A stretch of 64,000 nt of DNA, from the NCBI RefSeq assembly GCF_037892605.1, contig NZ_JBBKTU010000001.1:496001-560000 (forward strand), in the 5' to 3' direction. This DNA is from Lacibacter sp. H407 (lineage in GTDB: Bacteria > Bacteroidota > Bacteroidia > Chitinophagales > Chitinophagaceae). Position numbers and translations under genes: made by a program. The notes under the pieces are model-generated. The model was not told where the DNA came from. It did no database searches and saw only the letters and a program-made list of their open reading frames with translations. This document shows, piece after piece, positions 54,357-62,582 of the stretch. How positions within the stretch are numbered: position 1 is the first letter of the stretch; every line of letters begins with the position of its first letter.

Positions 54357-54995
54357 TTAGATTTTGCGTTTGGCCCGCAACACATCCAATGCTTTTTTCT
54401 GGTTCTCTACTTCGCTTTTCTGCTTTTCGATGTTCTTTTTGTTCTCCTCAATATCGTCCTGCAATTTTTTCAACCGCTTTTCAAGGCTGCCACTTTCATC
54501 TTCGTAGTCTTTCAATTTCTTTTCGTTCGACTTTACTTTGTCTTCCTGGCCTTTGATCTCCACTTCCAATGCTTGTGCTTCAGCCATCGGAATAAAATTG
54601 AGACAATACTGTCTGATCTTTGTAATAAACGCTACATCTTCTGTTCCTTTTACATAGTTGTCATTTCCTCTTGACAACACGAAGTACACATTGCTTTCAT
54701 CTTTTTCTTTTCTGCTTTTGCGATCTACTTTCAGCATCACATCAAATGTTTCATCGCTGATTTCCGGAATGCGTATGCCTTTGTATGTGTACACACCTTT
54801 ACTTTCTTTGGCACTGTAACCCATTTGGCTGAATTTTTGCCGTATGGCATCTTCGGTTACAGAAGCCGGGTAAGGCACTTCGGTTACCATGGCAGGAATC
54901 TTTTTCTTTTGCCAGTCCATTTCACCAAAAGCCTGCGCATGAGCATAGAAACTAACCAGTAAAAATGCAACGAACGAGTAGATTTGTTTTTTCAT
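54357..54995 (-). CDS. Exported coiled-coil protein of unknown function
   Basis: A 212-residue protein with signal peptide MKKQIYSFVAFLLVSFYAHAQ, which selects the ATG at 54995 over the longer frame. Residues 25-125 form a compact domain with PYPASVTEDAIRQKFSQMGYSAKESKGVYTYKGI, and 140-210 are a heptad-rich coiled coil dominated by Lys and Glu. I do not recognise a named family. It is divergent from the flippase gene, from which it is 101 bp away. Confidence 0.65.
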   Translation of the reverse strand: MKKQIYSFVAFLLVSFYAHAQAFGEMDWQKKKIPAMVTEVPYPASVTEDAIRQKFSQMGYSAKESKGVYTYKGIRIPEISDETFDVMLKVDRKSRKEKDESNVYFVLSRGNDNYVKGTEDVAFITKIRQYCLNFIPMAEAQALEVEIKGQEDKVKSNEKKLKDYEDESGSLEKRLKKLQDDIEENKKNIEKQKSEVENQKKALDVLRAKRKI

Positions 54996-55067
54996 GCCAT
55001 TTAATTTTGTGCTACTAAGATAAAAAACAACACTAATGTGTTGCATTCAAGTGGAAATATGTTTATT

Positions 55068-55075
55068 TATTTTTG
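55068..55075 (+). promoter_or_regulatory. TAnnTTTG -7 element of the flippase gene
   Basis: TATTTTTG, 21 bases before the TTG at 55097. Confidence 0.5.
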
Positions 55076-55096
55076 AAGAATCTTAATTTCGTTTTC

Positions 55097-56587
55097 TTGA
55101 GCAGCGTTAAAAAATTAGCCGGGCAGACAATTTGGTATGGATTCAGCAGCATTTTCGGACGATTTCTGAATTACCTGCTCACGCCTGTGTTGGCGACCAT
55201 TTTTGCATCGGCCGACTATGGTAAGATCAGCACCCTGTTTGCAATTGCTGCATTTCTCAACATTCTTTATACCTACGGACTTGAAACGGCGTATTTCCGT
55301 TTTGCATCCAAAGAGCCCGAAGGCAAAGTGTACAACACTTCATTAAGTTCACTCTTCATCACTACAACATTACTCACCGTTTTATTTTTATTCTTCAGTA
55401 ATTCCATTGCTGGTTTTCTCGAAATACCCAAAAACCCGGAATATGTGCGTTGGGTGATGATGATTGTTGCGCTGGACACACTGGCCGTTCTTCCCTTTTC
55501 CAAACTTCGTTTTGAAGGACGACCACGAAAATTTGCATCTATTAAAGTGCTAAACATTCTCATCAATGTTGGGCTGGTATTGTTTTTCCTGGTGCTTTGT
55601 AAAAATGCACAAAAAGGAACCTTCTTCTCTGTATTGTACAGTCCAAAGATCGGATTAGGTTATGTGATATTGGCCAACCTCGCTGCCAGTGCCGTTACGT
55701 TATTGTTATTATCAAAAGAGCTTTTTCGTTTTCGATTTACGATCGACAAACAATTCTGGAAAGAATTGATGAACTATAGCTGGCCGCTGATCATTGTAGG
55801 ATTGGGCGGCATGGTAAACGAACTTATTGATCGGTTCATGCTGTTGAAACTAATACCCGGCACAACGGAAGAAGCGTATTCGCAAAGCGGTATTTATGGT
55901 GCTAATTATAAACTGGCAGTACTGATCGTTCTATTCATACAGGCTTTTCGGTTAGGTGCCGAGCCGTTTTTCTTTAAACAATCAACACAGGAAAATGCGC
56001 AACGTACCTATGCACGGGTGATGAAGTTTTTCGTGATCGCCTGTTGTTTTTGTTTTCTTGGTGTGGTGCTGTTTTTAGATATCTGGAAATATTTTATGGG
56101 CAGCGCTCACCCTGAGTATTGGACGGGGTTGAAAGTTGTTCCTATTCTGATGTTGGCAAAATTATTTCTCGGTGTTTACTACAATCTATCTGTGTGGTAT
56201 AAACTAACCAATCAAAATTTGATCGGGGCCTGGATCACATTGGGCGGAGCTGCCATTACCATTCTGATCAATTTTATGTTGATCCCGTATTTGGGTTACA
56301 TGGCTTGCGCTATCGCCACCATTTGCTGTTATGCCTTTATGATGGTTACGTCGTATAAACTTGGACAGAAGTATTATCCGATTCCGTACGCATGGAAAAA
56401 ACTCACGGCTTATGTAGTGATTTGTGTGCTGCTGTTCGGCATACACCGGCTGGGCGTTTATTTCATTGAATCAATATGGTTCAGCCATGGGCTTGGCCTT
56501 GCGTTGATCATTGCCTTCGCATTGTTCATTCTGCGCATTGAGAAAAAAGAATTGCAACGATTGCCGGTAGTGGGCAAGTATATTTAA
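55097..56587 (+). CDS. Oligosaccharide flippase / polysaccharide biosynthesis protein
   Basis: A 496-residue protein with about fourteen membrane helices of the Wzx/MATE-like polysaccharide synthesis type. It begins SSVKKLAGQTIWYGFSSIFGRFLNYLLTPVLA, the family's usual amphipathic entry helix and TM1, and has later helices matched to ILVLFIQAFRLGAEPFFFKQS. It would flip lipid-linked sugars across the inner membrane. The start is inferred as TTG 55097, because the earlier TTG (55073) overlaps the -7 element; the substrate is unknown. The stop overlaps the stop of the next convergent gene within TTAA. Confidence 0.85.
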   Translation: MSSVKKLAGQTIWYGFSSIFGRFLNYLLTPVLATIFASADYGKISTLFAIAAFLNILYTYGLETAYFRFASKEPEGKVYNTSLSSLFITTTLLTVLFLFFSNSIAGFLEIPKNPEYVRWVMMIVALDTLAVLPFSKLRFEGRPRKFASIKVLNILINVGLVLFFLVLCKNAQKGTFFSVLYSPKIGLGYVILANLAASAVTLLLLSKELFRFRFTIDKQFWKELMNYSWPLIIVGLGGMVNELIDRFMLLKLIPGTTEEAYSQSGIYGANYKLAVLIVLFIQAFRLGAEPFFFKQSTQENAQRTYARVMKFFVIACCFCFLGVVLFLDIWKYFMGSAHPEYWTGLKVVPILMLAKLFLGVYYNLSVWYKLTNQNLIGAWITLGGAAITILINFMLIPYLGYMACAIATICCYAFMMVTSYKLGQKYYPIPYAWKKLTAYVVICVLLFGIHRLGVYFIESIWFSHGLGLALIIAFALFILRIEKKELQRLPVVGKYI

Positions 56588-56910
56588 TCAGCTTTGTAAA
56601 AGCCTTCTTTTTCCAGATCGGCCACTGCTGCTTTTGAAATCGTTATTATAAATGAGCGACCGGTGGGACAGGTACAGGCCATGCAATAAACCCGGTCAAC
56701 AGGAGCATCTGTAAGTACAGCATTTGCAACAACAATACCTTTTGAAGAGAGATAAGAAAGCATATTCGCTATTGTTTTAGCATCTGTATCTCCGTTCGCC
56801 CACTTATCAGAACATTGGGTTTGACTGTAAACGTAAACATCTCCGTTAGCAGATTCTTTTTTACAACTCAACAAAAGCGTCAACAACAAAATAATAAAAC
56901 CCGTCTTCAT
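56584..56910 (-). CDS. Small lipoprotein of unknown function
   Basis: A 108-residue protein with lipobox LLLSC near residue 16, so it is likely lipid-anchored. The mature part has a ...TQCSDKW segment and CMACTCPTGRSFIITI, the latter with three clustered cysteines. I do not recognise a family. It overlaps the flippase stop by 4 bases (TTAA), tail to tail. Confidence 0.65.
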   Translation of the reverse strand: MKTGFIILLLTLLLSCKKESANGDVYVYSQTQCSDKWANGDTDAKTIANMLSYLSSKGIVVANAVLTDAPVDRVYCMACTCPTGRSFIITISKAAVADLEKEGFYKAD

Positions 56911-56953
56911 AACTCTTTTTCAATTTGAGTTTGCAGCAATCCAAAACGTTGCA

Positions 56954-57592
56954 TTACCGTAAAAAAGGGTTGTGTTTCTTTTCATAGCCAATCGTGGTGA
57001 TTGGTCCATGCCCGCTGTACACGATCGTTTCATCCGGGAGCGTAAAAAGTTGTGTACGGATACTGTTGAGCAATGTTTCATGGTTACCGCCCGGCAGATC
57101 CGTTCGGCCGATACTTTCACGAAACAACACATCTCCGCCAATTACAAAACCCTGCACTTTACAATAAAAACAAACATGGCCCGGCGAATGACCTGGTGCA
57201 AACAGCACCGTTAGTTGATCGCCATCCAGCAATAATTCATCCCCGGCATTTAAAAAATGAAACGGTCCATTGTAATTATCAAACGGCAGGTTCCACATCA
57301 GCCCGCTGGTAGGGGCAAAAGCAAGCACCTGTTGTTCTGTTGTGTGTAGATGGAGTTCCAAACCATAGGTTTCGTAGATCCACTTGTTTCCAAATACGTG
57401 ATCGAGGTGGCAGTGGGTATTGAGCAATTTTACCGGCTGCAACTTGTTTTGTTGAAGAAATTGTGCCAGTGTATCCCGTTCTTCTTCAAAATAACAGCCG
57501 GGGTCTATAATGAACGCATTGCCCTTGTCGTTATAGAGTACATATGTGTTTTCCTGAACAGGGCTGAATGTAAAAGCTTTAACAGTGAACAT
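56954..57592 (-). CDS. MBL-fold metallo-hydrolase (glyoxalase II-like)
   Basis: A 212-residue cytoplasmic hydrolase. The metal motif THCHLDH is at residues 59-65, followed by the other ligands in APGHSPGHVCFY, IGGDVLF and YSGHGPITTIGYEK. The size and motif spacing match the short glyoxalase II-like group, which hydrolyse thioesters or similar bonds; the substrate cannot be read. It is divergent from the 1144-residue gene with 70 bp between starts. Confidence 0.88.
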   Translation of the reverse strand: MFTVKAFTFSPVQENTYVLYNDKGNAFIIDPGCYFEEERDTLAQFLQQNKLQPVKLLNTHCHLDHVFGNKWIYETYGLELHLHTTEQQVLAFAPTSGLMWNLPFDNYNGPFHFLNAGDELLLDGDQLTVLFAPGHSPGHVCFYCKVQGFVIGGDVLFRESIGRTDLPGGNHETLLNSIRTQLFTLPDETIVYSGHGPITTIGYEKKHNPFLR

Positions 57593-57662
57593 GGATTGAT
57601 TTTTGTACTTTTAAATGCTGGTTTTCACTAACCAAATTCTCAAAAAGATATAACACGAAAAT

Positions 57663-60600
57663 ATGCGAATTCAAGTGAACGGTTTTTCAAGGCTAACAGC
57701 AACGGCAACTATTCTTTTTCTTTTTTTCTGCAGTCAATCGTCTGCACAAATAAACATGGTAGAATTTGGCAAAAACCGTGTGCAACATACCAAGTTCAAA
57801 TGGAGTTTTTACCAGAGCCCGAATTTCAATGTACACTATAATCTCAACGGACTTGAGCTCGCTAAATTTACCACTCAGGTAGCTGAAGAGGAATTGCCAT
57901 CGCTGGAAGAGTTTATTGAGTTTGGAATTCAACGCCGTCTAAATATTGTGTTGTATAACAACTTCAACGATTATAAGCAATCGAATATTGGTATTGGTTT
58001 AGATATTCCCAATGCTGGCGGCCTTACCAAATTGGTGAATAATAAAATGGTGGTGTACTACAACGGCGATCATAACGATTTGCGCCGCCAAATCCGTGAA
58101 GGTATTGCCAAGGTATTGGTTGAATCGTTATTGTTTGGTGATGATCTTGGTGAGTTCGCACAAAACCAAGCCTTACTTGATCTACCCAAATGGATGACTG
58201 ATGGATACATTTCTTATGCGGCCGAAAACTGGAGTACGAAGTTGGATAATGAATTGAAGAGTGCCATGATCGGCGCCGATTATAAAAACTTCTATCACTT
58301 TGCATACGAGCAGCCACGTTTGGCTGGCCATGCGTTCTGGTATTATATTGAAGAACGTTACCGTAAAGAAAACGTAACCTATCTGTTATATCTCAGCCGC
58401 ATTTACAAAAACGTAAACAGGGCTACTAATACCATTGCTAAAAAGAAACTGAAGGATGTACTGAAAGATTTTATGCTGTACAACCGTGATAAATATTACA
58501 AAGACATTCGTGCACGCAGAAACGTACCGAGTGGCCGTTTAACTGTTCCAAAAGAAATCGGCAAGAACGACTACTTCCGTTTTCAGGCAAACCCAAACCC
58601 TAAGAGCTTTACGTTTGCCGTAGTTGAATATCGCAAAGGGCAAACCCGTGTGATCCTGAATGAAAATTTCATTTCAGAAAAAGTATTATGGAAAAGCGGT
58701 GTACGTAACCTGGAAGAAAAACCAAACCCCAATTATCCGTTACTGGCATGGGATCCGAAAGGAACAAGAATTGCCATGGTAGTTTGGGAGAAAGGAAAAG
58801 TGTTATTGAATGTGTACGATGCATTCCGCCGTATTAAAACAGTAAAGAATGTTGAGCTTCCGTTTGAACAGGTGAATGATATGCAGTACATGCTCGATCC
58901 AAATACATTGGTGATGAGTGCAGTTAAAGGCGGACAAAGTGATGTGTTTGTTTATAAAATTGACAACAACAAACTGGAACAGGTTACCAACGATGTGTAC
59001 GATGATCTGGATGCGAGTTTTGTAGCCTTCCCCAATAAAACAGGTATTCTTTTCTCGAGTAACCGCCCATCGCCAAACGCAGCAACCGGCGATACCGTTT
59101 TACCGAAAGAGCGTTACAATGTATTCCTGATCGACAACTGGAATAAATCTGAGTTCAAACAAATTTCGCAGCTCAGTAATATTAAATACGGCAATGCCCG
59201 TTTCCCAACGCAATACAATACCAATCACTTTACATTTATCAGTGATGAAAATGGTATCGGTAACCGCTGGGCAGGTTTCTTCAGCACACAAGCTGCCGGG
59301 CTTGATACTATTTTCCAGATCGGCGATGAAATACTTCGTAATCCTGAACCTAAAGAACTTGACTCAACATTACAGGCTTGGAACAAACAGGAACCTGATT
59401 CTGTATTTACATTCCGAGTTACTGATGACAGTTCTTACACTTTCCCGATGAGCAACTATCAAAGTAGTGTGTTGGAAACACGTATTGCGGGAGAAAACGG
59501 TCAAGTGACTGAAGTAAACCGTCAGGGTGAATTTAAATTCCTGTATAAACTGAAAGTAGATGAAAATACTCTCCGGAAACGGAATGTAAATGCACGACCA
59601 ACTGAATATATCAAACGCATGACGAGGCTTGATAAAGTGGCGGGTGAAAACACACAAGACAGAACCGATATACAGGACACAGTTACTACTGCAGCTCCTC
59701 CAACTGATTTCTTTGAAACAGAGTTTAAAACCGATTCAATCAATCCCACAGAAAAACTGATGGGTGCAAAAAAACAAAGTCGTGAAGAAGTATTGAGCCG
59801 GATGCGTTTATTCCCGTATTCAAAAAAATACTTTGTTGATAATGTAACCACCAACTTTGCTTCCAATGGCGCTTTACTCGTCAACCGCTTTCAACCCTAT
59901 TCAGGAGCCAATGGTCCTGTTAATCTTGGCAACTATAATGCATTAAATGCAATGACAAGAGTTGGTGCAATGGAATTTCTGGAAGATTATAAATTCAGTG
60001 GTGCATTCCGTGTAAACTATGGATTTGAAGACAATGAGATCTACATGCGTTTCGATAATCTCAAACGCCGGATCGATTGGGGACTTACTTATTACCGTTC
60101 TTCTGTATCAACAGGCATTATTACATCAAGAGGCACGTTTCCTATACAACTCATCAGCAGTATTTACCAAGGCAATTTATCGTACCCGTTAAATGAAGTA
60201 CAAAGCATCCGTTTCATTGGCGGTATTCGCAGAGATGTGTACAATGTAAAAGCAGATGAACAGTTTCCCGGCTCATTACAGGAGCCGAATTATGATGAAA
60301 ACTTTGCGATGGCAAGAGCTGAATTTGTACATGACAACAGTATTAACCCGGTAAGTAATATCTGGAATGGCTTCCGTGCAAAAGGTTGGGTGGAAATGTT
60401 CAACCGCCTTGGTGGAAACTTCTCTGAACGTCCCGGTGATCTTACATTCAATTTCGGTTTTGATGCACGGCATTATCTGCGCATTTACCGCAATTTTATA
60501 TGGGCCGTTCGTGGTGCAGCCGATGTATCATGGGGTGATAATAAATTCATTTATTACCTCGGTGGAACAGATGGATGGCTGATGCTTGGCAACAATGATG

Positions 60601-61097
60601 TAGTGCGGAATGGTGTGCCAAAGCAACGTTATTTCAATACAGCCAACCGCCCTGCACCCGATCAAAGTTATGTGTATGAATCATTAGCTGTGAACCTGCG
60701 TGGCTTTACACAAAATGCAGCGAATGGAAACAATGCAGTAGTGATCAATAGTGAATTACGTTTACCTGTGTTTACAACGTTTTTCAACCGACCTGTAAAC
60801 AACGCCTTCCTTCGCAATTTTCAGTTAGTACAATTTATTGATCTTGGCACAGCTTGGAACGGACGTTATGATAAGATCGGTCGTCCTGAAATAACTTATT
60901 CTGATGCCAGCGATCCGAACAATCCGGTTTCAGTTGTTATTAAAGCACCGGGTATTGGACCATTCCTTGGCAGTTATGGATTTGGTGCAAGAAGCACCTT
61001 GCTCGGATATTTTTTACGATTTGATGCCGGCTGGCAAATGAATGGATTTTTCAGAGGAACGCCGGTGATGCATGTATCGTTAGGATTTGATTTTTAA
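57663..61097 (+). CDS. 1144-residue outer-membrane protein: dead peptidase-like domain, beta-propeller, barrel
   Basis: A very large exported protein (signal at about 1-28, ILFLFFCSQSSAQ). Residues 40-290 resemble a gluzincin (peptidase MA) domain: REGIAKVLVESLL sits where HExxH should be, followed by LPKWMTDGYISYAAENW and AGHAFWYYIEERY. The two zinc histidines are missing. Residues 300-560 look like TolB-type propeller repeats (PLLAWDPKGTRIAMVVWEKGK, ILFSSNRPSP). The last third (740-1144) is a barrel ending in FDF, like BamA or surface-antigen barrels. The function is unknown. A perfect plus-strand terminator lies within the next gene. Confidence 0.75.
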   Translation: MRIQVNGFSRLTATATILFLFFCSQSSAQINMVEFGKNRVQHTKFKWSFYQSPNFNVHYNLNGLELAKFTTQVAEEELPSLEEFIEFGIQRRLNIVLYNNFNDYKQSNIGIGLDIPNAGGLTKLVNNKMVVYYNGDHNDLRRQIREGIAKVLVESLLFGDDLGEFAQNQALLDLPKWMTDGYISYAAENWSTKLDNELKSAMIGADYKNFYHFAYEQPRLAGHAFWYYIEERYRKENVTYLLYLSRIYKNVNRATNTIAKKKLKDVLKDFMLYNRDKYYKDIRARRNVPSGRLTVPKEIGKNDYFRFQANPNPKSFTFAVVEYRKGQTRVILNENFISEKVLWKSGVRNLEEKPNPNYPLLAWDPKGTRIAMVVWEKGKVLLNVYDAFRRIKTVKNVELPFEQVNDMQYMLDPNTLVMSAVKGGQSDVFVYKIDNNKLEQVTNDVYDDLDASFVAFPNKTGILFSSNRPSPNAATGDTVLPKERYNVFLIDNWNKSEFKQISQLSNIKYGNARFPTQYNTNHFTFISDENGIGNRWAGFFSTQAAGLDTIFQIGDEILRNPEPKELDSTLQAWNKQEPDSVFTFRVTDDSSYTFPMSNYQSSVLETRIAGENGQVTEVNRQGEFKFLYKLKVDENTLRKRNVNARPTEYIKRMTRLDKVAGENTQDRTDIQDTVTTAAPPTDFFETEFKTDSINPTEKLMGAKKQSREEVLSRMRLFPYSKKYFVDNVTTNFASNGALLVNRFQPYSGANGPVNLGNYNALNAMTRVGAMEFLEDYKFSGAFRVNYGFEDNEIYMRFDNLKRRIDWGLTYYRSSVSTGIITSRGTFPIQLISSIYQGNLSYPLNEVQSIRFIGGIRRDVYNVKADEQFPGSLQEPNYDENFAMARAEFVHDNSINPVSNIWNGFRAKGWVEMFNRLGGNFSERPGDLTFNFGFDARHYLRIYRNFIWAVRGAADVSWGDNKFIYYLGGTDGWLMLGNNDVVRNGVPKQRYFNTANRPAPDQSYVYESLAVNLRGFTQNAANGNNAVVINSELRLPVFTTFFNRPVNNAFLRNFQLVQFIDLGTAWNGRYDKIGRPEITYSDASDPNNPVSVVIKAPGIGPFLGSYGFGARSTLLGYFLRFDAGWQMNGFFRGTPVMHVSLGFDF

Positions 61098-61747
61098 TCC
61101 GATTGATTCGGTGACGATATAGATACCTGCTCAGTAAAATGAGCAGGTATTTTTTTGAGTGTTTCATAGATCAGCAACAGCACAACTGCAAAAAGAATTG
61201 TTACAGCCCAGACACGTGGATGTGATGCCGGTGAAATAACCTTCGATAAAATTCCCTGCGCCAGATCAAATGGCTGTGTTATCAAATGCCAGCTGTTATA
61301 ACGATCGTAGCGGCCGAGATAAATACCAAAACCGCAGAGTACAAAAAAGATTAAGATCATCGGCCGCACCTGCGTAACTGAAAAACGTTTCAACAGCAGT
61401 TGTTCAATATTCCGCAATGAATACAAACCCATGAGTAAACCATTCCATGCAGCCATGAATAATAACACCAGATCATAATACAAAGGAACACCTGCTCTTT
61501 CCTGCAAATGAAAAAGATCAGTGATGAGATAAGGTGAATTGGGAAAGAACAGTAACCATAAACTGAACAGCGATACATTCCGCATTGAAAGTTTTGAATC
61601 TTTGATCATACTACTAAACAGCAATGGCAACCATGCAAGAAAAAGATTCCATGGAATAAACAGGAAAAGAAAACTCCCTGTGTACCACACTCGAAATACA
61701 TACAATAAAAACGAAAAGCCAACCGAGTAGATCAAGATATTCCTCAT
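61094..61747 (-). CDS. DUF1361 membrane protein
   Basis: A 217-residue inner-membrane protein with six or seven helices. The DUF1361 signature LFFPNSPYLITDLFHL is near residues 67-82 and the central loop GRYDRYNSWHLI near 145-156. DUF1361 has no known function. It ends the creD operon; its ATG overlaps the dgkA stop by 4 bases (61744-61747). Its last 20 codons lie over the terminator of the convergent gene, and its stop overlaps that gene's stop in TTAA. Confidence 0.85.
   Translation of the reverse strand: MRNILIYSVGFSFLLYVFRVWYTGSFLFLFIPWNLFLAWLPLLFSSMIKDSKLSMRNVSLFSLWLLFFPNSPYLITDLFHLQERAGVPLYYDLVLLFMAAWNGLLMGLYSLRNIEQLLLKRFSVTQVRPMILIFFVLCGFGIYLGRYDRYNSWHLITQPFDLAQGILSKVISPASHPRVWAVTILFAVVLLLIYETLKKIPAHFTEQVSISSPNQSD
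61123..61156 (+). terminator. Plus-strand terminator of the 1144-residue gene, inside DUF1361 coding sequence
   Basis: Eleven-base perfect stem ATACCTGCTCA/TGAGCAGGTAT with a 6-base loop and a TTTTTT tail. It lies 26 bases past the stop of the plus-strand gene, within the 3' coding end of the opposite gene. Confidence 0.88.
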
Positions 61748-62106
61748 GTGCTAAAAATGAGAATGAGTTTAGGAAGGAAAATGATAAGCGCCACCACAAA
61801 ACCGCCTACAGCTGTAACCAAAACCGCAGCCGCAGCAATATCTTTTATTTGCTTTATGGCGGGATGTTGTTCCGCTGTAACATGATTGCATAATTGTTCA
61901 AGAGCTGTATTGATCAGTTCCATTGCAATTACCGAGCAAATACAAAATACGATCATTACCCATTCTGCCGGAGATACTCTGAAGTAAAACCCCACAATAG
62001 TAACAAGCACTGCAGCAAGAACATGTATACGCATGTTGAACTCACTCCTGAAAGCACTTGCTATTCCTTTAAAAGCGTAATAAAATGATCGCATAAACAA
62101 TTTCAT
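61744..62106 (-). CDS. dgkA: Diacylglycerol kinase family (undecaprenol kinase-like)
   Basis: A 120-residue three-helix membrane kinase. It has SFYYAFKGIASAFRSEFNMRIHV at the start and AMELINTALEQL... KQIKDIAAAAVLV, the active-site helices of the DgkA family. The usual aspartate two residues after the last E...NTA-E helix appears as Asn here. The family phosphorylates diacylglycerol or undecaprenol at the membrane; in Bacteroidota the undecaprenol role is plausible, and inferred. It overlaps its neighbours by ATGA on both sides. Confidence 0.9.
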   Translation of the reverse strand: MKLFMRSFYYAFKGIASAFRSEFNMRIHVLAAVLVTIVGFYFRVSPAEWVMIVFCICSVIAMELINTALEQLCNHVTAEQHPAIKQIKDIAAAAVLVTAVGGFVVALIIFLPKLILIFST

Positions 62107-62582
62107 TTAGCTAATGAAAACTGATACCTTACGTCAGCAAGTGGTTCTTGCATAATCGCAAACCAATCAAGTGAAGAAAGATCGTTCGCTTCTTTACCCC
62201 GCTGATATGCCTTTCGGAACGATGAATAATACTCCGGCATTGTAATTAGTCCGTAAATAGCTGTTGCCAGTACAGGAAATGAAACCCTTCCGTTTGCCAG
62301 CATAAAAAACTGCAGACTCACTTCGCCTTCATCTGTAAAGGGATAATCAAGTACCACATGTTTAATATCATGCCGCTCATAGTAAGGAAGCAACCGTAGG
62401 TTTTCTGCATTTAATGATTGCCACAATTCATTCCCCACGGTTTCAAAAGGCAAGGCACTGAGTTGTTCCATACTGTAAGGAAACTTTTTCTTTCTTCTTA
62501 TGATCTTTAATATCGGCAATGCAATTGTATGCGTCAGCATGACCAATATATTACTACGGAGTTTTTTCAATAAGTGTTTCAT
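62103..62582 (-). CDS. Coq4-like protein
   Basis: A 159-residue protein. The COQ4 metal signature HD-x2-H-x11-E is seen exactly: HDIKHVVLDYPFTDEGE (residues about 72-88). The N-terminus (LVMLTHTIALPILKIIRR) is hydrophobic. COQ4 supports ubiquinone synthesis, but Bacteroidota normally use menaquinone, so the role here must differ or is unknown. The ATG at 62582 overlaps the creD stop as ATGA, and the stop overlaps dgkA in the same way. Confidence 0.75.
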   Translation of the reverse strand: MKHLLKKLRSNILVMLTHTIALPILKIIRRKKKFPYSMEQLSALPFETVGNELWQSLNAENLRLLPYYERHDIKHVVLDYPFTDEGEVSLQFFMLANGRVSFPVLATAIYGLITMPEYYSSFRKAYQRGKEANDLSSLDWFAIMQEPLADVRYQFSLAK

